Assembly: GCA_021817185.1 (NCBI GenBank)
Contig: JAKAVU010000113.1
Span: 1-8,697 of the forward strand
DNA length: 8,697 nucleotides
Source: a bacterium
GTDB lineage: Bacteria; Chloroflexota; Dormibacteria; UBA8260; Bog-877
Direction of reading: 5' to 3'
The notes beneath the pieces are model-generated. The model had not been told where the DNA came from and did no database searches. It saw only the letters and a program-made list of their open reading frames with translations. The stretch's first letter is position 1; each line of letters opens with the position of its first letter. Made by a program: the position numbers and the translations under genes. Positions 1 to 4,944 of the stretch are shown here, piece after piece.

Positions 1-1097
1 AGTCTGGCGTTGAGCCCCACGACCCCGTAGAAGCCTTTGGCATAGAGGACGCCGATCAGGCCGGCCACCACCCCGATCACCGCAAACCAGATGAGCTGCC
101 CAGGAGCGCTGAAGTGGTATCCCCCCGGGACCAGGAACAAGGAGCGGTAGCTCTCGAAGGCGCCGAAGATCACATAGGCCACGATCGACGCGGCCAATCC
201 CGGAAAGAGGGCGGCGAACTCGAAGTCGTCCCGGTAGAGGATGTCGGCGGCCAGCACCGCGCCCCCCAGGGGCGCGCTGAAGATGGCGCCGATGCCCGAG
301 CCGATACCCACCGCGACCGCCAGCCGGCCGTCATCCGGGGAGAGGTCGAGCACGCGGGCGAGGAGCGACCCGAACCCTGCGCTGATCTGAGCTGTCGGGC
401 CCTCTCGACCTCCCGAACCTCCGGAGCCGATTGTCACCGCCGACGCCAGGATCTTGACGGCGACCGCCCGGAGCCGAATACCCCGCGGATTGCGGTGGAA
501 GGACTCGATCGCGGCGTCGGTGCCGTGTCCCTCCGCCTCCGGCGCCCAGGTGAAGATCAGGAGCCCTGAGATGAGCCCTCCCAGGCCGACCACGAGCGGA
601 ATCGCCCACGGTCTGGCGAAGCCCGACGAGCCGGGCTGGTTGCCCTCTCCTCCGGGGGTGGGGATGTGGTAGCCGGCCAGATCGACCAGGAACAGATGGG
701 TTCCCACCTGGAGGGCGGTGTAGAACAGGACCGCCCCGAGCCCCGCCACGATCCCGATCAACACCCCCAGGACCAGCCACCGCTGCGCGTACGGGAGCGC
801 GCTGATGCGACTCCCCAGGCGGCTGCCCAGGGTGCGCCAGCTGATCCAGCCATCTCCGAAGAGCCGCCCTTCCCAGGTGAGGGCCGCTGTGGTCAGGCCG
901 CGTCGCGGTTGGCTGGGGGGTGCCGCATCGGGCCCTCTGGTGCCAGGGCGCGCTCCCAGGCGGTGGGCCAGGCCACGCAGATCAGCTGCGGCGCGCTGCC
1001 ACCGCTTGGCGTGGGGGTCGGCACTCTCCGGATCGCGGTCGGATGCTTCTTCGGATGGGGGGTGAGGGCGGAGGCGTCGGCGCCAGCGGGAGATCAT
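1..1097 (-). CDS. ClC-family chloride channel / H+-coupled anion antiporter, C-terminus cut off by window edge
   Basis: Integral membrane protein moving chloride or a similar anion across the cytoplasmic membrane. The open frame gives 365 residues from ATG at 1097 and continues beyond base 1. Residues 224-234 read GSGGSGGREGP, the ClC signature with the gating glutamate (E232, equivalent to E148 of the E. coli protein). The second anion-site loop is at 190-194 (GHGTD in place of GSGIP, so His191 replaces the usual Ser), and the segment near 276-290 (PLGGAVLAADIL) follows the family pattern. The first membrane helix begins near W107, leaving an unusually long Arg/Pro-rich cytosolic N-terminus of about 100 residues. 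No alternative ATG or GTG lies in that stretch. The start overlaps the stop of the upstream TetR gene (ATGA), with GGAG 5 nt upstream, so the genes are translationally coupled. The family call is firm; channel versus exchanger is open because the internal proton glutamate position is Ile286. Confidence 0.93.
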   Translation of the reverse strand, partial: MISRWRRRLRPHPPSEEASDRDPESADPHAKRWQRAAADLRGLAHRLGARPGTRGPDAAPPSQPRRGLTTAALTWEGRLFGDGWISWRTLGSRLGSRISALPYAQRWLVLGVLIGIVAGLGAVLFYTALQVGTHLFLVDLAGYHIPTPGGEGNQPGSSGFARPWAIPLVVGLGGLISGLLIFTWAPEAEGHGTDAAIESFHRNPRGIRLRAVAVKILASAVTIGSGGSGGREGPTAQISAGFGSLLARVLDLSPDDGRLAVAVGIGSGIGAIFSAPLGGAVLAADILYRDDFEFAALFPGLAASIVAYVIFGAFESYRSLFLVPGGYHFSAPGQLIWFAVIGVVAGLIGVLYAKGFYGVVGLNAR

Positions 1098-1690
1098 CGC
1101 GGCTCCAGCGCCCTCAGCAGCAGGTCCACCGTGACCCGGATGTTCTCCCACTTGAAGGCCTCGGGGTCCAGCCGGGCATGGATGGTCAGCCCATCCCCCA
1201 GCGCCAGCATCAGGGACGCCAGCGCGTTGGCGGGGGCGCCGACCAACTCTCCGCTGGCGACGCCCGCCTCAATCCAGGACCTGAGGATCCGCCTGCGGCG
1301 GGCGGTGCTGGCGCCCAGGACCCGGCGCACCCGCGCATCGGAGAGCATCGCGGCCCAGAGGTCTGCCGCTATCTGCGCCCGCCCCGGCGCCTGGGCGTGC
1401 TCCAACATCGAGGCGGCAAACGATCGGAGGCGCATGAGCGCACTCGGTTCGGCCGCCGCAAGTTTGGCCATGTGGTCCTCCATGGCATGGGCATCGTCCT
1501 CGAGGAGCGCCAGCAGCAGCGCCTCCTTGTGGGGGAAGTAGCCGTAGAAGGCACCCTTGCTGATCGAAGCCTGCAGGCAGATCTCGTCCACCGACAGGTC
1601 CGCGTAGGAGCTCTTGGCCAGGCATTGCCAGCCTGATTCGATCAGGCGCTGGCGGCGATCGGCGCGCGTGGCCTCGCTCAGCTTGGGCAC
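1094..1690 (-). CDS. TetR/AcrR-family transcriptional repressor
   Basis: DNA-binding regulator of 198 residues, a normal TetR length. The N-terminal helix-turn-helix domain spans roughly residues 8-58. The recognition part is seen in the ISKGAFYGYFPHKEALL stretch (43-59), which closely fits the family pattern of S-K-G-x-x-Y-x-Y-F-x-x-K-E. The rest is the helical ligand-binding and dimerisation domain, which gives no clue to the ligand. I chose the GTG at 1690. The frame stays open to 1888, but that part overlaps the preceding zinc-ribbon gene, contains no other usable start after its stop, and would place the operator palindrome inside coding sequence. The gene overlaps the ClC start by 4 bp, so the ClC gene is the obvious target together with the repressor itself. 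There is no good Shine-Dalgarno before the GTG, in keeping with a leaderless message. Confidence 0.9.
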   Translation of the reverse strand: MPKLSEATRADRRQRLIESGWQCLAKSSYADLSVDEICLQASISKGAFYGYFPHKEALLLALLEDDAHAMEDHMAKLAAAEPSALMRLRSFAASMLEHAQAPGRAQIAADLWAAMLSDARVRRVLGASTARRRRILRSWIEAGVASGELVGAPANALASLMLALGDGLTIHARLDPEAFKWENIRVTVDLLLRALEPR

Positions 1691-1696
1691 CTGCTC

Positions 1697-1725
1697 ATGA
1701 TAAACCGACCAGTCGGTCTTTTTCG
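1697..1725 (-). promoter_or_regulatory. Putative leaderless promoter of the tetR-clc operon
   Basis: On the minus strand TATCAT (1702-1697) differs from the -10 consensus TATAAT at one base. It is followed by GAGCAG and then the GTG start at 1690, so the predicted transcription start coincides with the start codon. The -35 region is weak (TTCGAA or CGAAAA around 1720-1725). The operator palindrome fills the spacer. Confidence 0.5.
1704..1717 (-). promoter_or_regulatory. Putative TetR operator (14-bp palindrome) in the tetR-clc promoter
   Basis: The plus strand reads ACCGAC-CA-GTCGGT, two perfect 6-bp arms with a 2-bp centre. GACCGAC/GTCGGTC half-sites are common in operators of TetR-family autorepressors. 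The site lies 13 bp upstream of the GTG start, between a possible -35 region and the -10 hexamer, so bound repressor would block RNA polymerase. The palindrome is seen directly; its binding by this repressor is inferred. Confidence 0.7.
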
Positions 1726-1742
1726 AAGCGCGACCAACCTCG

Positions 1743-1796
1743 CCTGACCCCCGTGCCCGGCCCTTGCTAGGCCGCGGCGCGTCCGGGGCTGTCAGG
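1743..1796 (-). other. Large imperfect stem-loop at the end of the zinc-ribbon gene, possible terminator
   Basis: Outer arms GTCAGG (1791-1796) and CCTGAC (1743-1748) pair perfectly, followed inward by a short C/G-rich helix. An inner hairpin CGGCC/GGCCG (1758-1762 with 1770-1774) has a 7-nt loop. The outer arm includes the TGA stop of the zinc-ribbon gene. No T-run follows on either strand, so it is not a textbook intrinsic terminator. It may stabilise the 3' end of the dus transcript or take part in Rho-dependent ending before the tetR promoter. Confidence 0.4.
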
Positions 1797-2178
1797 GCTC
1801 CTCCGGGTCCTCCTCGGGCTCGCTGAAGGCACCCAGCAGGTGCTCGGATCCCTCCTCGAAGGAGAAGACGCTGCCGCAGGCAGGGCACTCCAACTGCGAG
1901 CTGGGGTCAGGGTCGTCCGGAGGCAGAAGGCGCGCCTGGCATGAGGGGCAGACCACCGTCGCCATCGCTGCGGCACCGAGGTCGCGAGCCCGGGCGGCCG
2001 CGGCGGCGGCGAGATCGATCGCGACCGACCCACAGATCTCGCAGCGGAAGGAGGCCAGGCGGTCCTCGTGGCTCAAATACCGGCCCTGCGGATCCACGAA
2101 GACCGCGCCCCCGATCAGCTCGAAGCGCCCCGGTTGGCAACCGTATGGGCAGACCAGGTGGCGTCTCCCGGCGGTCAA
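1792..2178 (-). CDS. Small zinc-ribbon protein with four cysteine pairs and an acidic tail, function unknown
   Basis: Predicted protein of 128 residues, not one I recognise by name. It carries eight cysteines in four pairs: C10/C14 (CPYGC), C46/C49 (CEIC), C77/C80 (CPSC) and C98/C101 (CPAC). This fits two zinc ribbons, most simply pairs 1+2 and pairs 3+4. An alanine-rich helix (about 56-72) links the halves, and the C-terminus (108-128) is strongly acidic with many Glu and Asp residues. No signal peptide or membrane segment is visible, so it is probably cytoplasmic. I chose the TTG at 2178: it has AGGGG 10 nt upstream, it is the first start after the dus stop at 2186, and it leaves all cysteines in place. 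The open frame continues up to 2439 but only as a shadow within dus. The 7-bp gap makes it the second gene of a dus operon. A role linked to RNA or nucleic-acid binding is a guess from the fold and neighbour only. Confidence 0.75.
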   Translation of the reverse strand: MTAGRRHLVCPYGCQPGRFELIGGAVFVDPQGRYLSHEDRLASFRCEICGSVAIDLAAAAAARARDLGAAAMATVVCPSCQARLLPPDDPDPSSQLECPACGSVFSFEEGSEHLLGAFSEPEEDPEEP

Positions 2179-2185
2179 GCCGAAG

Positions 2186-3247
2186 TCACCCCTCGCCGCT
2201 GGAGAACGAAGGCTGATGCCATCCCTGGGGTCCCTCGCCAGCGGCTTGGATCTCCTCATACATCTCGTCCAGGTCAGCTCGGGTGTGGAGGTCTGCGACT
2301 CGGGCGCGCAGCCTGGCGGCACCGCCGCAGCCCTTGATGGCCCACACCACGTACTTGCGGGCCAGGCGCACCCCCCGCTGCTCCCCGTGGTGGTCCACCA
2401 CCGCATCCCAGTGCCGACGGGCCAGGTCCAGGCGTTCACCGAAGGTCGGCTCCGGTCCCGGCTCCCCGAAGCGGAGCTGGGAGACGGTCCGGGGCAGCAG
2501 ATGCCAGTCCCCCATCATGCCGCGCGCGATCACCACGCCGTCGACGGTTCCCGACCGGATGTGCCGTTCCACCTCCTGGGGATCGCGCACGTCGCCGGAG
2601 CCCAGCACGGGAATGTGGCGCACGGACTCCTTCACGCGGGCGATCTCCCGCCAGTCGGCGTAGCCGGTGTAGCGCTGAGCCCGGGTGCGGCCATGGATGG
2701 TGACCGCCGCGACCCCGACATCCTCCAGCGCTCGGCACAGCTCTGGGGCGTTGATGCTCTGGTGATCCCAGCCCAGGCGCATCTTGGCAGTGACGGGCAC
2801 CGGCACGGCGTCGACCATCGCCTGCAGGACGCGGACGGTGGCAGGGATCTCACGGGCGAGGGCGGCGCCCGACCCCAACTTCACCACCTTGGGTACCGGA
2901 CACCCCAGGTTGACGTCGATCAGGTCGGCACCCCTGGCCACGCAGACCTGGGCGGCGTCGGCCATCATCTGGGGGTCGCATCCGACCAGCTGAGCGGCCA
3001 CGGGGTGCTCGCTCTGGTCCAGGTCGATCACCCGCTCCAGCAGAGGGTCCGGAGCCCGCACGACCGCCGCCGCCGCCGTCATCTCCGTGCAGGTCAGCCC
3101 CGCGCCCAGCTCACGGGCGAGATCGCGGAATGGCCGGTCGGTGATCCCGGCCATGGGCGCGATGAAGATCGGGTTGTCCAGGGTCACGGTTCCGATCCGA
3201 AGGGAGCCGGTATCGGCCTGGCGAGGAGATGGGGTGCTCACGGACAA
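2186..3247 (-). CDS. dus: tRNA-dihydrouridine synthase (DusB-like)
   Basis: FMN- and NADPH-dependent enzyme that reduces uridines in the tRNA D-loop to dihydrouridine in the cytoplasm. The protein is 353 residues from the TTG at 3247, a usual Dus length. The TIM barrel opens with the FMN-binding APMAGITDRPFR (30-41). The catalytic cysteine is C116 in NLGCPVPKVVK, followed by the FMN-contacting K155 and H185 (HGRT). GSGDV and ARGMMGDW near the end of the barrel match the phosphate-binding loops, with Ala where GR is more usual. The C-terminal helical tRNA-binding domain follows. I chose TTG because AGAGGT (3262-3257) lies 9 nt upstream; a GTG at 3241 is the alternative, 16 nt from that site. 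The frame stays open to 3556, but that part is antisense to coaX and lacks family similarity. The gene is divergent from coaX and followed by the zinc-ribbon gene after 7 bp. Which Dus subfamily it belongs to is less sure. Confidence 0.95.
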   Translation of the reverse strand: MSVSTPSPRQADTGSLRIGTVTLDNPIFIAPMAGITDRPFRDLARELGAGLTCTEMTAAAAVVRAPDPLLERVIDLDQSEHPVAAQLVGCDPQMMADAAQVCVARGADLIDVNLGCPVPKVVKLGSGAALAREIPATVRVLQAMVDAVPVPVTAKMRLGWDHQSINAPELCRALEDVGVAAVTIHGRTRAQRYTGYADWREIARVKESVRHIPVLGSGDVRDPQEVERHIRSGTVDGVVIARGMMGDWHLLPRTVSQLRFGEPGPEPTFGERLDLARRHWDAVVDHHGEQRGVRLARKYVVWAIKGCGGAARLRARVADLHTRADLDEMYEEIQAAGEGPQGWHQPSFSSGEG

Positions 3248-3420
3248 TGTGGGCTTACCTCTGATCAAGAGTGGTGGCGCGGCCAGGTGGCGGCGCGCCC
3301 AATCTCCCAGTATCGACCATCGCCGACGGGGCCGCGCCGCTGCAACGGCCAGGGCGGGACGCCCGATATAGTCGGCAGCCAAGAAGATGGCGTCATTCCC
3401 GATTGGCGGAGGGCCCCAAG
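3248..3420. promoter_or_regulatory. Divergent dus/coaX intergenic region with putative coaX promoter
   Basis: This 173-bp gap must carry the promoters of both divergent genes. On the plus strand TATAGT (3367-3372) is one base from the -10 consensus and would start the coaX transcript near 3379. No good -35 lies at the right distance. A perfect inverted repeat, GGGCG-GGA-CGCCC (3352-3364), sits just upstream of the hexamer and could be a regulatory site. GGAGG at 3407-3411, about 9 nt before the GTG, is the coaX ribosome site. I see no convincing -10 for dus. Confidence 0.4.
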
Positions 3421-4191
3421 GTGCTGCTCGCGCTCGACGTCGGCAATTCCAACCTGACCATCGGCATCTTCGAGCAAGACCGCTTGGTCGCGCACGGGCG
3501 GTTCGCGACCCGGCGGGACGCGACCCCCGACGAGCTCGGTGGGCAGCTTCTGACATTCCTCCAGCAGCGGCGGCTGCCGGCGGCGATGGACCGGGTCGCG
3601 ATCAGCTCGGTGGTGCCGCCTCTCACCCAGCCCCTGGTGGAGATGAGCCAAACCTATTTCCGCGTTGCCGCGCTGGTGGTCGGCCTCGGGACCGAGACGG
3701 GGATGCAGATTCACTATGACCCGGCCCGGGACGTCGGCGCCGACCGGATCGTGACCGCGGTCGGGGTGCATCACCGTTACGGCGGTCCCGCGATCATGGT
3801 CAGCTTCGGCACCGCCACGGTCTTCGACGCGATCGACGAGCGGGGCGACTACTTGGGCGGGGCGATCGCGCCCGGCCTGCAGCTGTCGGTCGACGCCCTC
3901 TTCGCTCGCGCCTCCCGCCTGCCCCGGGTGGACCTGGTCGCCCCCGGCACAGTCCTGGGTCGGACCACGGTGAGCTCGATGCAGGCGGGCATCATGTACG
4001 GCGCGGCCGCGCAGGCCGAGGGGATGATCGCCCGGATCCGGGCCGAGCTGGCCATCCCAGTCAAGGTGGTCGCCACCGGGGGGCTCTCCCCGGTCATCGC
4101 CCCACTGGTGAACGGCATCGACTTCGTCGACCCCTTCGTCCTGCTGGAGGGACTTCGAGTTCTGGCGGAGCTGAACCCGGCCAGCCCATGA
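3421..4191 (+). CDS. coaX: Type III pantothenate kinase
   Basis: Phosphorylates pantothenate with ATP, the first step of coenzyme A synthesis. The protein is 256 residues, the standard length. It belongs to the ASKHA fold: the N-terminal phosphate loop is DVGNSNLTIG (6-15), the pantothenate-binding and catalytic GADR is at 106-109, and the second phosphate motif is SFGTATVFD (128-136). GGAIAPGLQLS, the SSMQAGIMYG stretch and VATGGLSP follow in the expected order. The GTG start at 3421 is supported by GGAGG shortly upstream and by the phosphate loop beginning at residue 6, as in relatives. One oddity is Ser128, where most family members have Asp (DFGTAT). The gene is divergent from dus and is separated from greA by a 285-bp gap, so it appears to be transcribed alone. 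Confidence 0.96.
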   Translation: MLLALDVGNSNLTIGIFEQDRLVAHGRFATRRDATPDELGGQLLTFLQQRRLPAAMDRVAISSVVPPLTQPLVEMSQTYFRVAALVVGLGTETGMQIHYDPARDVGADRIVTAVGVHHRYGGPAIMVSFGTATVFDAIDERGDYLGGAIAPGLQLSVDALFARASRLPRVDLVAPGTVLGRTTVSSMQAGIMYGAAAQAEGMIARIRAELAIPVKVVATGGLSPVIAPLVNGIDFVDPFVLLEGLRVLAELNPASP

Positions 4192-4202
4192 GTCCCCCAG
4201 CC

Positions 4203-4235
4203 AAAGAAAAAGGGCGCCCCCCGAAAGGGACGCCC
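4203..4235 (-). terminator. Intrinsic terminator acting on leftward (minus-strand) transcription
   Basis: Read on the minus strand, GGGCGTCCC pairs with a GGG...CGCCC arm (9 pairs including one G-U) and is followed directly by TTTTTCTTT. On the plus strand the wobble becomes a C-A mismatch and no T-run follows, so the structure is built for minus-strand transcripts. There is no minus-strand protein gene upstream of it: greA, which lies on that side, runs the other way. It therefore either ends a small RNA or blocks antisense transcription into coaX. Confidence 0.7.
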
Positions 4236-4283
4236 CGAGAGGGGGGGGCTAGTTGAGGGCTCGGACCTCCACGCTCCGAAACC
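4203..4283 (-). ncRNA. Candidate small RNA, about 80 nt, between coaX and greA
   Basis: The minus strand has TTGCCG (4318-4313) and TACTCT (4295-4290) separated by exactly 17 bp, a plausible promoter of the TAnnnT type. The predicted start is near 4283. The transcript would carry a 5' hairpin TCGGA/TCCGA with GGAGG in its loop, a C-rich stretch able to pair with a GGGG run, and then the terminator hairpin with its U-tract. No family resemblance is recognised. A terminator with no upstream protein gene is the main support; the promoter match is moderate. Confidence 0.35.
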
Positions 4284-4364
4284 AACGTTAGAGTAGCACC
4301 CCGTGTTGGGGGCGGCAAATTCCGAACTGGTGAAGGACCCGCTACAGCTGTGTCGAAGCGCAGC

Positions 4365-4393
4365 TTGCGATACCCGCAAGGTTTAGGTAGACT
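4365..4393 (+). promoter_or_regulatory. Putative promoter of the greA-lysS-serS operon
   Basis: TTGCGA (4365-4370) and TAGACT (4388-4393) are separated by 17 bp, and each matches its consensus hexamer at four of six bases. The predicted transcription start near 4400 leaves a leader of about 77 nt. A perfect inverted repeat, CTTGCG-ATACC-CGCAAG (4364-4380), covers the -35 box and could bind a regulator. Confidence 0.55.
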
Positions 4394-4400
4394 TCCAATT

Positions 4401-4466
4401 CCCCGGCCCGTGCCATCACCTTAGGCACGAGGGGAGCCACTGAGGCCGGTCGTACCCGGCAAGGAG
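4401..4466 (+). promoter_or_regulatory. Structured 5' leader of greA: two hairpins and the ribosome-binding site
   Basis: The first hairpin has CGTGCC/GGCACG arms (4409-4414 with 4424-4429), flanked by pairing CCCC (4401-4404) and GGGG (4431-4434). The second is GCCGG/CCGGC (4445-4449 with 4456-4460) and directly abuts the AAGGAG ribosome site (4461-4466), 10 nt before the ATG. No T-run follows either hairpin, so control would act on translation or mRNA stability rather than termination. It matches no riboswitch class that I can recognise. Confidence 0.45.
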
Positions 4467-4476
4467 CGATGGAGCC

Positions 4477-4944
4477 ATGCAGGACAAGCCAGTACTCCTG
4501 ACCCAGGAGGGTCTGCAGAAGCTGCAGGAGGAGCTAGACCACCTGATCAACGTGCGGCGCCCAGAGATCGCGCAGCGGATCAAGCATGCCAAGGAGTTCG
4601 GCGACCTCAGTGAGAACGCCGAGTATGAGGACGCCAAGAACGACCAGGGGTTCGTCGAGGGCCGGATCATGACCATCGAGCAGATGATCCGCAACGCCAG
4701 CCTCATCGACACTGATGAGAAGGTTGATGGATTCGTGCACCTCGGATCGACCGTGAACGTCAAGGATGAGTTCGGGGAGACCAGCTACACGATCGTGGGC
4801 TCCGCCGAAGCCGACGCGGGGTCGGGCAAGATCTCCCTCGAGTCGCCCGTGGGCAAGGCGTTGATGGGACGCCGCAGCGGCGACGAGGTCGAGGTGGAGA
4901 CTCCGGGCGGGTCGCGCCGGGTCCAGATTCTCCAGGTGGCGTGA
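4477..4944 (+). CDS. greA: Transcription elongation (transcript-cleavage) factor GreA
   Basis: Rescues backtracked RNA polymerase by stimulating cleavage of the RNA 3' end through the secondary channel. The protein has 155 residues, close to the usual 158. The N-terminal antiparallel coiled coil covers roughly residues 8-75. Its tip carries GDLSENAEYEDAKNDQ, with acidic D43 and E46 corresponding to D41 and E44 of E. coli GreA. The C-terminal FKBP-like domain follows from about residue 80, including SLESPVGKALMGRRSGDEVEVETPGG, the typical GreA ending. The ATG at 4477 is preceded by AAGGAG at 10 nt. The gene is first in a plus-strand operon, and its TGA overlaps the lysS GTG. Confidence 0.97.
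   Translation: MQDKPVLLTQEGLQKLQEELDHLINVRRPEIAQRIKHAKEFGDLSENAEYEDAKNDQGFVEGRIMTIEQMIRNASLIDTDEKVDGFVHLGSTVNVKDEFGETSYTIVGSAEADAGSGKISLESPVGKALMGRRSGDEVEVETPGGSRRVQILQVA

Noticed and set aside
1691..1888. Longer TetR start at 1888
   Set aside because: It would overlap the zinc-ribbon gene and run through the promoter and operator; the family sequence begins at the GTG at 1690.
2216..3457. 413-residue plus-strand open frame opposite dus
   Set aside because: It is the complementary frame of a clear dus gene, with His/Gly/Asp-rich translation and no family motifs.
3248..3556. N-terminal extension of the dus frame up to 3556, giving 456 residues
   Set aside because: The extra part is antisense to coaX, Arg/Pro-rich and unlike Dus proteins. 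A good ribosome site precedes the TTG at 3247 instead.
4310..4365. Resemblance to a cobalamin-riboswitch-like core (GGTGAA...CCCGC) upstream of greA
   Set aside because: The order and spacing of the conserved boxes do not fit, and the downstream gene is unrelated to cobalamin.
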